DNA of 43,863 bases from Bacilli bacterium (lineage in GTDB: Bacteria > Bacillota_I > Bacilli_A > Izemoplasmatales > Hujiaoplasmataceae), in assembly GCA_016935815.1 (NCBI GenBank), contig JAFGQH010000059.1:1-43863 (forward strand), given 5' to 3'. Position 1 is the stretch's first letter. Each line of letters opens with the position of its first letter. The notes beneath the pieces were generated by a model. It was not told the origin of the DNA and made no database searches. It saw only the letters and a list, made by a program, of their open reading frames with translations. This document shows positions 34,101 to 42,495 of this stretch, in pieces. The position numbers were made by a program, and so were the translations under genes.

Positions 34101-36230
34101 ACGCCGATGAATGCGATCATTGGTTATGCTCACTTACTTCAAAGAGATCCACTTACCGATAAGCAAAAACAGCAATTGATCAATTTGAAGGATGCTTCCA
34201 ATCACTTGCTGACATTGATCAATGATATCTTGGATATCTCTAAAATTGAGGCGAACAAAGTGGAAATCGAAGAACGCGAATTCAATCCGTCTGTAGTCAT
34301 CGATCGAGTCATATCAATGGTCTCCGCTAAAATAGAAGAGAAAAACCTCCAAACAATCGTGGATTTTGATCACATACCGCTGCTTTTGATAGGGGATTCA
34401 AACCGCTTTGCTCAAATTATGACAAACTTGATGAGCAATGCGGTCAAATTCACCAAAGAAGGTAAGATCAGAATCATCGCCAGTGTTTTGAAACAGAAAA
34501 ACAATATGGTCCATCTGTCGTTTGAAGTCAGTGATACCGGTATCGGTATGTCTAAGCAACAATTGGATGATCTATTTCAGGACTTCCATCAAGCGGATTC
34601 ATCCATTACCAGACGCTTTGGAGGAACTGGATTAGGACTTTCCATCAGTAAGAAGCTTGCAGAATTCATGGGTGGGACTCTGACGGTAGAAAGTGTCCAT
34701 CACAAAGGTAGTACTTTTACTTTGACATTACCTTTTGAAATCAGTCATAATATACCGAAGGTAGCTTTCAGTTATGCAGAACTAGGATCTAAAGTATTGG
34801 TTATTGACGATTCGGAAGATGCTCGAATTATATTGAAGAATATGTTAAAGGATTATCATTTCCACGTCGATACAGTTGATAACGGCATCGACGGAGTGGA
34901 AATGGCACTGGCTGCGCAGAAATTGAATAGTCCATACAATTTGATTATCGTCGATTGGAAAATGCCAGAATTTGATGGAATTGATACAATATTGATGTTG
35001 CGTTCCAAAAACCTCATGGAAAATCCCAAAGTCATGATGATTACCGGATATAGCAATGAGCTCAAAGGGGAGAATCTGGAAAGTATTGAAATCGATCAAG
35101 TTCTTTTGAAGCCAATCACGCCATCAAAGCTACAGGATGCATTGGCAACCGTATTTGGAAATGCAACTATGTCAAATCGTTTGACTCCTTTGAATTCTGA
35201 TCAAGTGGAGATTAAAAAGGATGCTCATGTTCTTGTTGTAGAAGACAACGAAATCAATCAGGATGTTGCCATTCAACTACTCCAAACATTTGGTATCAAG
35301 TCGACAATTGCCGAAGACGGGATCATCGCTTTGGAATATGCAAAATCCGCAGTGTATGATATGGTTTTGATGGATATACAAATGCCAAGGATGGGTGGAA
35401 TCGAAGCTACAAAAGAAATCCGAAAACTCAACAATTGGCACGAGATACCTATCATTGCCATGACAGCGAATGTTTTGCTGGAGGAAAGAGAACGATGTCT
35501 GGAGGCCGGTATCGATGATGTATTGACGAAACCGATTGATCCAGATCGCTTCTTCGAAACAGTCCTGCGATGGATTCCAACGGTAAACAAAGAAAAAGTG
35601 AAAGAACAAGTATCTGATTTGGAGCAAAGGGATTTTGATTTTTTGCGAGCCATCAATATGATGGACGATATCGATGTGAAAAGCGCTTTGCGATTGGTTT
35701 CAGGTGATATCGGATACTATCGAAACATGTTGGAAATGTTCATTGATCACCATAACAAAGATTATGAAAATATCAAACAAGCATATGAAGCACAAGAATT
35801 TGATACACTGGTTCGTATGGCGCATACGTTAAAAGGAGTATCAGGGAACCTAGGATTCACGAAAATACATATCCAAACGACGAAGCTAGAAAAAATGGCC
35901 AAGGATAAGGATGATCTTAGGGCAATTGATCACGTTATGCAGGAATTTGAAGAACACTTCATGAGTTTGTTGAAACGGTTGGATCAATTGATTCATAAAA
36001 AGTCAACCGTCTCACCCAAAACCAAAGCAGACTTACATAACCAAACAGATGTGGCAATCAGTGATTTGATCGTGTTATTGGAAAACAGTGATATCAAAGT
36101 CCTAGAGTGGTTGGAAAACAATCGAAGCCTGATTGAACAGAAAACCAAATTAAACTATGCAGAATTGCATAGGCTGGTCACGAATTTCGATTTCATCGAA
36201 GCGCTAGATCTCGTGAATCGATATATATGA
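31140..36230 (+). CDS. Giant hybrid sensor histidine kinase (PAS/GAF-HisKA-HATPase-REC-REC-Hpt)
   Basis: The 1696-residue cytoplasmic kinase has no membrane segment. Approximate order: three PAS domains (about 10-125, 130-245, 265-375), a GAF-like domain (about 385-505), a PAS (520-640), a GAF (655-815) and a PAS (825-940). A coiled linker rich in Glu/Ala/Lys leads to the HisKA H-box [14 protein letters not shown] (His984). The ATPase domain has DTGIGM and GGTGLGLS, and two receivers follow (Asp1272 in VDWKMPE, Asp1412 in MDIQMPR). The Hpt domain has AHTLKG (His1562). A multistep phosphorelay is expected, probably ending on the receiver of the HD-GYP protein encoded just upstream. GAGGTG (31128-31133) is the ribosome binding site. 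Confidence 0.93.
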   Translation: MDHYQSDFVYHGNEFLNKLHQWVGIGLWELNLKDQILVVDSEFNKLNHLGLEAQYKLDEALKLFGPMKALEFKTVLTDAIKKEIPFSIIVNFVDRRNAMNWFKISGGPYYEEQSLVSFQGIVQNITNLIESKISMERYTNLFAGFFQTTKDLYYIYDKSGNIIEFFGSSKENYDSDPDSHIGMNISEIVPKFLSKLIISNIKAAGKTNQVQTYEYDLELDDRGNQHYSSSISKMPNSEYFISVIKNKTEEYKRSKLLEDLAKHNQYLLDRAPLPVVIATYDDGTIMYMNINAKKLFELEEEDIEGKYNILDFYQFPQDRIRLKSAVDRGEAEDIHLEMKSFNNKRIVLAVSANLIDHQGRKSLLVSINDITKITQIENSYIRERDALFERVKEQKALHAIFTLTEDIAKAIGDVAPEIPFILKHAMQYPESTMVELSIGQSKYVLDDFMDTPWMISTSKETSEGIPISIKIAYFDEFTERDQGPFLNEEIQLLESVISRIVAFVNQKRMVEVNVEQAELMNIMFQQTKDAIILVDSLSGDIIDFNTAAYESLGYTRQEFSKMNILDIRHDNNYRTLVELYENLTYDKTLRYQTIKIRKDGEPIHVILTLKRILYKGQELISNVWHDITEQVNTQEKQEQEIKQLELYTDFLQYVSTHRMSLLGHFDKFTKEMNEKLCNTMGFDRVSVWLFDETKENLSCVNMYNRIDQKDVCDIVMRSDLLHEEIALFKNNRYVASDNVLEDERLEELANQLLRKNHIGSMLDCTINSSGDTKGILCIQTIDRHITWDASTINFGCQIADQLGTILLNKNRIELLTSLNESEKMLKIAQEISKIGHWNYDFATDYLKFSDEAKRLMKVEDGKAISEEFYQKHIHPDDYKKSRKAWYDALEGKKTDVVFRYNRDGKQIWLEERQEVQFDEKGNPKFGMGTLQDVTEKIETNEKLDEYRFHLEEMIETRTKELAIAKEEAEKANEAKSSFLSNMSHEIRTPMNAIIGYAHLLQRDPLTDKQKQQLINLKDASNHLLTLINDILDISKIEANKVEIEEREFNPSVVIDRVISMVSAKIEEKNLQTIVDFDHIPLLLIGDSNRFAQIMTNLMSNAVKFTKEGKIRIIASVLKQKNNMVHLSFEVSDTGIGMSKQQLDDLFQDFHQADSSITRRFGGTGLGLSISKKLAEFMGGTLTVESVHHKGSTFTLTLPFEISHNIPKVAFSYAELGSKVLVIDDSEDARIILKNMLKDYHFHVDTVDNGIDGVEMALAAQKLNSPYNLIIVDWKMPEFDGIDTILMLRSKNLMENPKVMMITGYSNELKGENLESIEIDQVLLKPITPSKLQDALATVFGNATMSNRLTPLNSDQVEIKKDAHVLVVEDNEINQDVAIQLLQTFGIKSTIAEDGIIALEYAKSAVYDMVLMDIQMPRMGGIEATKEIRKLNNWHEIPIIAMTANVLLEERERCLEAGIDDVLTKPIDPDRFFETVLRWIPTVNKEKVKEQVSDLEQRDFDFLRAINMMDDIDVKSALRLVSGDIGYYRNMLEMFIDHHNKDYENIKQAYEAQEFDTLVRMAHTLKGVSGNLGFTKIHIQTTKLEKMAKDKDDLRAIDHVMQEFEEHFMSLLKRLDQLIHKKSTVSPKTKADLHNQTDVAISDLIVLLENSDIKVLEWLENNRSLIEQKTKLNYAELHRLVTNFDFIEALDLVNRYI

Positions 36231-36245
36231 AAATGAGGTGATATT

Positions 36246-37349
36246 ATGAAGACAGAAAACTGGAAGTTATATGCAAGTGTCAATACCGAATTTATCTTTC
36301 TAATGAATGAAGAGGGAGTAATACTGGACTATTCTGCAAAAAAAGAAGAGAATCTGTATTTGCCACCTGATAAGTTCATGAATCAGAAAATCTCAGACGT
36401 TTTATCTCCAGACATCGGGGTAAAATGGACCAAGGGAATTGAGATAGTTAAGACATCGAATAAAGAGTATTCTTTTACCTATACTTTGGTGATTCAGGAA
36501 AAACCGATTGATTTTTTATGCGAGATGTTGCCAATCCCTGGAAAAAAACTGTATTTTGCAAAAATCTACAATTATACTGAAGAAGTGAAGATGAGGAAAA
36601 AATTAGACGAATTTGAAGCAACTCTTGATTCCTTGATGCAAAACATCCCTTTCTCTTTGTTGATTACATCTTTGCATAACGGGAATGTCTTATTTGTGAA
36701 TAAAAATATGAGACGCATCTTCAATATAAAGGATACGGATCAATTACCGTTGGATATATCCGCTTTTTATGTAAATGAACAAGATCGCGATATTTTACTG
36801 GAAGATTTAAAGAAATTTGGAAGCGTTCAGAATTATCAAGTAAAGATGTACAATTGGCAGAAAAACATTTATACTGCATCACTATCATCTAGTATCATTC
36901 ATTACAAAGGAGAAGCCGCCGTTGCCACAATCATAGTCGATGTGACGGCGAGAAAGAAAGCAGAGGAAAGCCTGCGAAAAAGTGAGCAACGCTATCGCTT
37001 ATTGGCAGAAAATATTACCGATGTGATTTGGCAGTTCAATTTGACAAAAGACAAATATGAGTATGTCAGTCCCTCTATCAAAGAAATGAGGGGTCTTACT
37101 GTTAAAGAAGCAATGGCAGAGAAGTTACAAGATTCCTTATCCAGAGATTCCTATATTGAAGTCAAAAAGACAATCACAGAGGAATTGAAGACGTTTATGC
37201 AAAACCCGACACCAAGGCATTATTCACGAAAGGTCAAACAGGCAACTTCAACAGGAGATTTCATATCAGTTGATATCAACACCACAGTAAGACTGAGCGA
37301 TGATGGTGATATTATCTTGGTCGGAATAACCAGATTGTTGTCAGAATAG
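36246..37349 (+). CDS. PAS-only sensory protein without output domain
   Basis: The 367-residue protein consists of about three PAS domains (roughly 5-115, 125-235, 250-365). The linker DVTARKKAEESLRKSEQRYRLL is the typical PAC/coiled-coil connector to the third domain. That domain ends at VGITRLLSE, directly before the stop. No kinase, GGDEF, EAL or HTH domain follows, and the terminator leaves no room for a lost one. It is the third gene of the signalling operon, 15 bases after the giant kinase gene, with GAGGTG as ribosome binding site. It may act as a partner or ligand-sensing adaptor of that kinase. That role is inference. Confidence 0.8.
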   Translation: MKTENWKLYASVNTEFIFLMNEEGVILDYSAKKEENLYLPPDKFMNQKISDVLSPDIGVKWTKGIEIVKTSNKEYSFTYTLVIQEKPIDFLCEMLPIPGKKLYFAKIYNYTEEVKMRKKLDEFEATLDSLMQNIPFSLLITSLHNGNVLFVNKNMRRIFNIKDTDQLPLDISAFYVNEQDRDILLEDLKKFGSVQNYQVKMYNWQKNIYTASLSSSIIHYKGEAAVATIIVDVTARKKAEESLRKSEQRYRLLAENITDVIWQFNLTKDKYEYVSPSIKEMRGLTVKEAMAEKLQDSLSRDSYIEVKKTITEELKTFMQNPTPRHYSRKVKQATSTGDFISVDINTTVRLSDDGDIILVGITRLLSE

Positions 37350-37356
37350 TTCAACG

Positions 37357-37386
37357 AACAACCTCAACTTGAGGTTGTTTTTTTGT
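37357..37386 (+). terminator. Intrinsic terminator of the signalling operon
   Basis: AACAACCTCA (37357-37366) pairs with TGAGGTTGTT (37370-37379) around a three-base loop, followed by T residues. Confidence 0.85.
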
Positions 37387-37420
37387 TGTATGATTTTTTT
37401 GTGAGAGAAAGGCATTTTGA

Positions 37421-37449
37421 TTGACATGTGACAGGTTGTCATATATAAT
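37421..37449 (+). promoter_or_regulatory. Consensus promoter with operator-like dyad in the spacer
   Basis: TTGACA (37421-37426), a 17-bp spacer and TATAAT (37444-37449) are fully consensus. Between them lies the dyad AT-n-TGACA-GGT-TGTCA-n-AT (37426-37444). A TetR-family dimer binding here would occlude the promoter, so autorepression of the tetR-ABC operon is likely. Confidence 0.8.
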
Positions 37450-37468
37450 ACGGTCGAGGTGATAAATT

Positions 37469-38092
37469 ATGCCAACAGATACTTTTTTCCGTTTACCAGA
37501 AGACAAACGAAAAAAAATCATTCAAGCTGCCATCAGTGAATTTTCAACTGTGACTTTTGATAAGGCATCCATCAACCAGATCATCAAGGAAGCGGGGATT
37601 TCCCGAGGGAGTTTCTATATGTACTTCGAAGACTTGTATGATTTGGGGCTCTACCTGATGGAACAAACCAAGCAAGAGGTCATGGATGAGATGAGACGTC
37701 GCTACACAAATGGGTCAAATCAATTGGATGGCCTTATGATGTTGTATCATGATGTCGTCTATGATTATTACAATCAGGACACCTATAGAAACCTGTTTAA
37801 GAATATCATTACCTATTTCCAAGGCAGGCCAGAAGCGGAAATGGAAGCTTTGAAAGGGAAATTACCGGTGTGCGAACGCTATGATCAATTGATTCGCATT
37901 CTGGATCCGGTTCAATTTCGCAACCAAAACGAGGATTTTATCAATGAAACTATTGATTTGGCGCTTGTCATCTTCCGAAATGTGATGTTCAAGACCTTTA
38001 TGCTAAATTTGGATAAAGCGACATCAAATCAACTGCTTCGTCAAAACATACAAATATTGAAACATGGATATGGAGGAAATAATAATGCTTAA
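37469..38092 (+). CDS. TetR-family transcriptional regulator
   Basis: The 207-residue protein has an N-terminal TetR DNA-binding domain (about 12-58). The sequence KKIIQAAISEFSTVTFDKASINQII contains the first helices, and KEAGISRGSFYMYFEDLYDL the recognition helix. The C-terminal ligand domain is helical and unremarkable. It is the first gene in an operon with the MacB-like transporter, overlapping it by eight bases. The likely target is the dyad in its own promoter, making it a local regulator of efflux. The ligand is unknown. Confidence 0.92.
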   Translation: MPTDTFFRLPEDKRKKIIQAAISEFSTVTFDKASINQIIKEAGISRGSFYMYFEDLYDLGLYLMEQTKQEVMDEMRRRYTNGSNQLDGLMMLYHDVVYDYYNQDTYRNLFKNIITYFQGRPEAEMEALKGKLPVCERYDQLIRILDPVQFRNQNEDFINETIDLALVIFRNVMFKTFMLNLDKATSNQLLRQNIQILKHGYGGNNNA

Positions 38093-40295
38093 ATTAGTGA
38101 ATATCAGTAAATCATACACAATTGGTGATTTCAATCAAAATGCTTTGGATAACTTGAGTGTTGAATTCAAAAGCAAGGATTTCGTTGCGATACTTGGTCC
38201 TTCCGGATGTGGTAAGACAACATTGCTTAATGTGATCGGTGGATTGGATCATGCCGATAAAGGTGATCTTCTCATCAACGGTAGATCTACCAAAGATTTC
38301 AAAGACGGTGACTGGGATATGTACCGAAACAATTCGATCGGGTTCATCTTCCAATCCCACAATCTGATTACCCATTTATCGGTGTTACAAAATGTCGAGA
38401 TGGGTTTGAGTTTAAGTGGAGTCTCAAAAGCAGAGCGCACCCAACGTGCAACGGAAGTATTGGAACGAGTTGGTTTGAAGGACCACATTCATAAGCGCCC
38501 AAATCAATTGTCCGGTGGTCAATCTCAACGAGTTGCCATTGCGAGAGCTCTGGCAAATAACCCGGAAATCATTTTGGCAGATGAACCAACAGGATCCCTA
38601 GATTCCGAAACATCTGTACAAATCATGGAGTTGATCAAAGAAATCGCGAAAGAAAAATTGGTAATTTTGGTCACACATGACTCTGAACTGGCAAAAAACT
38701 ATGCAAGTCGATTGATCCGTTTGAAAGATGGGCAAATCACGAGCGATTCGAAACCAGAAGAAGCCGGGGCAAAGAATGGTGGAATCAAATTCAAAAAGAC
38801 CGCTATGTCATTTAAGACAGCATTCATTTCTTCTTTGAATAATATCAGAACCAAATTAGGTCGTACCATTTTAACTGCATTAGCAGGCAGTATCGGTATC
38901 ATCGGTATCGCATTGATCCTATCTTTATCAAATGGTTTGGATCAACAAATCTCGAATTTTGAACAAGATACACTTTCCGGATACCCTATCAGCATCACAG
39001 AGTCCAAATTGGATTTTGAAAAGATGATGAATTATAGTCAAGAAGATCTTGTCTCCTATCCAGAGACTGACAGTGCAATCATTTTTGATGAATCGCAACT
39101 GACTTCATTTTTACAGCCGAATACGATCACAGATGATTATATTCAGTATGTAGAAGATTATGTTGCCGGAGACGGACAAACTACACTGGCAGGAGTCAAA
39201 TACCAGTATTATACCAATATGTCTCTTTTGAAATACTTCGAGATTTCTGATACAGCTGGGGCATATATGCCAATCTATCAAGAATCCACCGATTCTGAGG
39301 ATTCTTCCAGTTCTCCATATGCAACAGCGATGAATCTCTTCACACTATTACCAGATGGTACCGTATTCGATAAAAACTATGATTTGATTTATGGTAATCT
39401 TCCAATCAATGATTTGGCAAACGGGCAAGTTCAAGTGGTATTGGTGGTTGATGAATACAACCGTATTTTCAAATCAACATTGGAAGCTTTAGGATTTGAT
39501 ACAACGGATATCACACAAGTAAACTTCAATGATATCGTTGGGACAGAACTAAAACTCTATATCGGAACTTATGATGTGTTGACAAGTGATGTGAATGATG
39601 CGATGACCGTTACAATCAGCGGAATCATCCGACAGAAAGAATCTTCAAATGTCTCATTGTTATACAATGGATTGGGATATACTTCAGATGTTACTAGTTA
39701 TATCTCAGAGAATTATCCGGATGAGGTAGGAGCAATCAAATCCATTCAACTGTATCCAAATGATTTTGATTCTAAAGAATTGGTAAAAGCGCATTTGGAT
39801 GCATACAATACCGATCTTCCTGAAAGTGCAAAAGTAGAGTACATCGATCAAGCGGCTACGATTACAGCCATGGTTGGAGGAGTCATTGATACTATATCGA
39901 TTGTGCTGATTGCATTTACAGCAGTATCACTGGTTGTATCCTCGATTATGATATCCATTATTACTTATGTATCGGTTATTGAACGAACAAAAGAAATCGG
40001 TGTCTTGAGAGCTTTGGGTGCTAGAAAAAAAGATATCTCAAGAATCTTCAATGTTGAGAATATCATTATTGGATTCGGAGCTGGATTTACAGGTATTTTG
40101 GTCAGTGCTTTGCTGTTGATTCCAATCAATTTGATCATCGAACATTTCGCCAATATGGCAAATGTCGCTAGTTTGAATCCGCTCGCTGCGATTATCCTGA
40201 TTTTGATCAGTGTCTTCCTCGCAGTTGTCGCAGGCTTACTTCCAGCGAGAATGGCAGCGAAAAAAGATCCGGTCGTTGCGCTTCGGACAGAATAA
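38085..40295 (+). CDS. MacB-like fused ABC transporter (ATPase plus FtsX-type permease)
   Basis: The 736-residue protein has an N-terminal LolD/MacB-type ATPase with Walker A GPSGCGKT (38-45), signature LSGGQSQR starting at Leu142, Walker B IILADEPTGSLD and an H-loop. A linker leads to a permease with one helix (about 258-285), an extracytoplasmic domain of roughly 320 residues and three C-terminal helices. The FtsX-type motif ERTKEIGVLRALGARKKDI lies between the second and third helices. Such MacB-type proteins act as mechanotransmitters or peptide/lipoprotein/antibiotic exporters. The ATG at 38085 is chosen because GGAGG is at 38072-38076. It is in an operon with the TetR regulator. Confidence 0.9.
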   Translation: MLKLVNISKSYTIGDFNQNALDNLSVEFKSKDFVAILGPSGCGKTTLLNVIGGLDHADKGDLLINGRSTKDFKDGDWDMYRNNSIGFIFQSHNLITHLSVLQNVEMGLSLSGVSKAERTQRATEVLERVGLKDHIHKRPNQLSGGQSQRVAIARALANNPEIILADEPTGSLDSETSVQIMELIKEIAKEKLVILVTHDSELAKNYASRLIRLKDGQITSDSKPEEAGAKNGGIKFKKTAMSFKTAFISSLNNIRTKLGRTILTALAGSIGIIGIALILSLSNGLDQQISNFEQDTLSGYPISITESKLDFEKMMNYSQEDLVSYPETDSAIIFDESQLTSFLQPNTITDDYIQYVEDYVAGDGQTTLAGVKYQYYTNMSLLKYFEISDTAGAYMPIYQESTDSEDSSSSPYATAMNLFTLLPDGTVFDKNYDLIYGNLPINDLANGQVQVVLVVDEYNRIFKSTLEALGFDTTDITQVNFNDIVGTELKLYIGTYDVLTSDVNDAMTVTISGIIRQKESSNVSLLYNGLGYTSDVTSYISENYPDEVGAIKSIQLYPNDFDSKELVKAHLDAYNTDLPESAKVEYIDQAATITAMVGGVIDTISIVLIAFTAVSLVVSSIMISIITYVSVIERTKEIGVLRALGARKKDISRIFNVENIIIGFGAGFTGILVSALLLIPINLIIEHFANMANVASLNPLAAIILILISVFLAVVAGLLPARMAAKKDPVVALRTE

Positions 40296-40331
40296 ATCTA
40301 TAGAAGACAGATAATATATACAAAGATATGA

Positions 40332-40378
40332 GAATATGATATAATTATCAAAGATAATTGATTATCATATTCTTTTTG
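40332..40378 (+). terminator. Long-stem intrinsic terminator of the ABC exporter operon, containing a promoter
   Basis: GAATATGATA-TAATTATC (40332-40349) pairs with GATAATTG (40353-40360) and TATCATATTC (40363-40372) around an AAA loop, with a two-base bulge. T5 follows. The stem's left arm also contains TGATATAAT (40337-40345), an extended -10 for the next gene. Confidence 0.7.
40337..40345 (+). promoter_or_regulatory. Extended -10 promoter inside the terminator stem
   Basis: TGATATAAT would start transcription at about 40352, within the loop of the hairpin. Transcripts from here carry only the right arm and so escape termination, while read-through RNA from upstream forms the full stem. 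The ribosome binding site for the next gene is GGGGG at 40384-40388. Confidence 0.5.
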
Positions 40379-40395
40379 TATATGGGGGATAACAC

Positions 40396-41619
40396 ATGGA
40401 CTTATTTAAGAAATGCGACGATTTTACAACGGTGAATGAGACTCGCGAGCTGGGAATTTATCCTTATTTTCACGCGCTGGAATCCAAACAGGATATCGTC
40501 GTATCGATGGAAGGAAGAAGAGAAATCATGATCGGTTCCAACAACTATTTGGGATTGACTGGTGATCAAAGAGTCATCGATGCCGGCGTAGCAGCAATGA
40601 AAGAATTCGGATCTGGTGTTTCCGGATCAAGATTTTTAAATGGAACACTAACAACTCATGTCACTTTGGAAAAAGAACTGGCTGAGTTTTTGCATAAAGA
40701 AGATTGTGTCACATTCTCTACCGGATTTCAAACGAATCTTGGTATCATATCTGCGATTGCAGGACGTACCGACTTGATTTTTGTCGATCGTGAGAATCAT
40801 GCAAGTATTTATGATGGAGCTAGATTGTCGTTTGCCAAAATGGTTCGCTTCCAACACAATGACATGAAGGATTTGGAATTGCAATTGAAAAATGCAGATC
40901 CAGATAAGGGAAAACTGATTGTTACAGATGGAGTTTTCTCTATGAGTGGCGATATCGCGAATCTTCCAGAAATCGTAAGATTAGCTAAAAAATATGGTGC
41001 GAGAGTCATGGTCGATGATGCCCATGGATTTGGGGTTTTAGGGAAACACGGTCGTGGAACCGCAGAATACTTCGATTTGGAAGATGAAGTCGATATCATC
41101 ATGGGTACGTTTTCTAAATCATTAGCAAGCTTAGGTGGATATATGGTTGCTGATCATAAGGTGGTTGAGTATGTGAAACACAAATCCAGACCGTTCATTT
41201 TCTGTGCGGCAATCACACCTGCAAATGCCGCTACGGCTTTGGAAGCATTACGGATATTAAAAACTGAACCAGAACGTCCAAAAGCGTTATTGGATATTGC
41301 ATCCTATATGAGAAAGAGCTTAAAAAACAAAGGTTTGAATATTATGGAACACTCTATCGTTCCTATCATTCCGATTTATACCTATACTTTTTTGCGTACA
41401 CTAGCAGCATGTAAACTCTTGTTTGAACGCGGCGTTTACGTTAATCCTGTCATTCCGCCAGCTGCTCCGGAAGGCGAATGCATGATTCGTACCAGTTATA
41501 CTTCAACACATACACCGGAATTGATGGACGAAGCCGCAACTATCATTGCGAATGTCTTGAATGAACTACCAGAAGCCGACGAAGATATTTTAGCTTATTT
41601 GGAATCTTTGCATGAGTAA
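40396..41619 (+). CDS. Alpha-oxoamine synthase, serine palmitoyltransferase-like
   Basis: This 407-residue PLP enzyme condenses an amino acid with an acyl-CoA and releases CO2. GTFSKSLASLGGYM carries the PLP lysine Lys241, and VDDAHGFGVLG binds the cofactor. The substrate-specificity stretch SGSRFLNGTL followed by H-x3-LE is the form found in bacterial serine palmitoyltransferases. 2-Amino-3-ketobutyrate CoA ligase has a CGTQ-type sequence, ALA synthase has GTRNISGT, and BioF differs again. It overlaps a short-chain reductase gene by eight bases, which fits reduction of a 3-keto product. The acyl donor and amino acid are not proven, and a KBL-like role cannot be excluded. RBS GGGGG at 40384-40388. 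Confidence 0.8.
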   Translation: MDLFKKCDDFTTVNETRELGIYPYFHALESKQDIVVSMEGRREIMIGSNNYLGLTGDQRVIDAGVAAMKEFGSGVSGSRFLNGTLTTHVTLEKELAEFLHKEDCVTFSTGFQTNLGIISAIAGRTDLIFVDRENHASIYDGARLSFAKMVRFQHNDMKDLELQLKNADPDKGKLIVTDGVFSMSGDIANLPEIVRLAKKYGARVMVDDAHGFGVLGKHGRGTAEYFDLEDEVDIIMGTFSKSLASLGGYMVADHKVVEYVKHKSRPFIFCAAITPANAATALEALRILKTEPERPKALLDIASYMRKSLKNKGLNIMEHSIVPIIPIYTYTFLRTLAACKLLFERGVYVNPVIPPAAPEGECMIRTSYTSTHTPELMDEAATIIANVLNELPEADEDILAYLESLHE

Positions 41620-42406
41620 AGTTATTCTCATCAGCGGAGCATCCAGCGGTATCGGAAAAGAAACAGCACTCTCCATGCTTGCAAAAGGTTATGAAGTCAT
41701 CGGTTTGTCTCGCAGTTATCCGAAGGAAAAACAGGAATATCCTTATGTCCTCTGCGATCTTGGGAAACCAGATGATATCGACCGAGCAGTAGAAGAAATC
41801 TACGCATTGACCGATCACATTGACGTATTAGTCAATTGTGCTGGAATCGGAATTTCTGGTGCCTTGGAACACAATACTTATGAAGAAGCCAACAAGATTA
41901 TGCAAGTGAATGTGCTTGGTCAGTTCTATATCACAAAGAAATTGATCCCATTGATACGAAAAGCAGAACATGGAAAAATCATCAACATTGGCTCAGTTGC
42001 GGGCGAACTCACGATTCCGTTCCAAACCTTCTATTCCATGTCCAAAGCGGCGATGCATCGCTTCACCGAAGGACTGAGAATCGAGTTGAAACCATTTGGT
42101 ATCGGAGTAAGTGCAGTACTGCCTGGAGATACAAAAACCGGATTCACCGCAAATCGATATCAACCTCAGGTCGTAGAAGATGATCTTTACAAAGACCGAA
42201 TCAAACGATCCATTCAAAAGATGGAACAAGATGAACAAAACGGAATGAGTCCGATGTCAGTTGTAAAAGTGATTGACAAACTCATCAAACGTAAGAATAT
42301 GCCGATTCTTGTGACAGTTGGTTTTAGTTATAAAGCGCTAGTATTGTTATCTCGAATCTTACCGAAGAGATTGGTCTATTGGATCATCACAAAGATGTAT
42401 GGATAA
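41612..42406 (+). CDS. Short-chain dehydrogenase/reductase (candidate 3-keto sphingoid reductase)
   Basis: The 264-residue classical SDR has the nucleotide-binding motif SGASSGIG near residue 8, NCAGIG, the catalytic serine in NIGSVAGE and Tyr141-x3-Lys145 in YSMSKAAMH. LPGDTKTGF follows, and a more hydrophobic C terminus (VTVGFSYKALVLLSRILPKR) may touch the membrane. Its start lies inside the upstream oxoamine synthase gene, and there is no good Shine-Dalgarno, so translation is coupled. Reduction of the 3-keto product of that enzyme, as by 3-ketodihydrosphingosine reductase, is the best guess from context. SDR sequence alone does not define substrate. Confidence 0.82.
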   Translation: MSKVILISGASSGIGKETALSMLAKGYEVIGLSRSYPKEKQEYPYVLCDLGKPDDIDRAVEEIYALTDHIDVLVNCAGIGISGALEHNTYEEANKIMQVNVLGQFYITKKLIPLIRKAEHGKIINIGSVAGELTIPFQTFYSMSKAAMHRFTEGLRIELKPFGIGVSAVLPGDTKTGFTANRYQPQVVEDDLYKDRIKRSIQKMEQDEQNGMSPMSVVKVIDKLIKRKNMPILVTVGFSYKALVLLSRILPKRLVYWIITKMYG

Positions 42407-42412
42407 AACATT

Positions 42413-42440
42413 AAAGGATTTGAATTTTCAAATCCTTTTG
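42413..42440 (+). terminator. Intrinsic terminator of the oxoamine synthase/SDR pair
   Basis: AAAGGATTTG (42413-42422) pairs perfectly with CAAATCCTTT (42429-42438) around a six-base loop, followed by T residues. Confidence 0.85.
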
Positions 42441-42461
42441 TTATTCGAAATGGCTCCATTA

Positions 42462-42470
42462 TGTTATAAT
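42462..42470 (+). promoter_or_regulatory. Extended -10 promoter of the hydroxyacid dehydrogenase gene
   Basis: TGTTATAAT gives a start site near 42477. This puts the in-frame GTG at 42475 outside the transcript and favours the ATG at 42496. Confidence 0.6.
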
Positions 42471-42495
42471 TTGAGTGAAAGTGGTGATCAATTTG

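Noticed and set aside
40396-41619. Simple assignment as 2-amino-3-ketobutyrate CoA ligase (kbl)
   Set aside because: The specificity stretch SGSRFLNGTL is SPT-type and the neighbour is a classical SDR rather than threonine dehydrogenase. KBL is kept only as an alternative.
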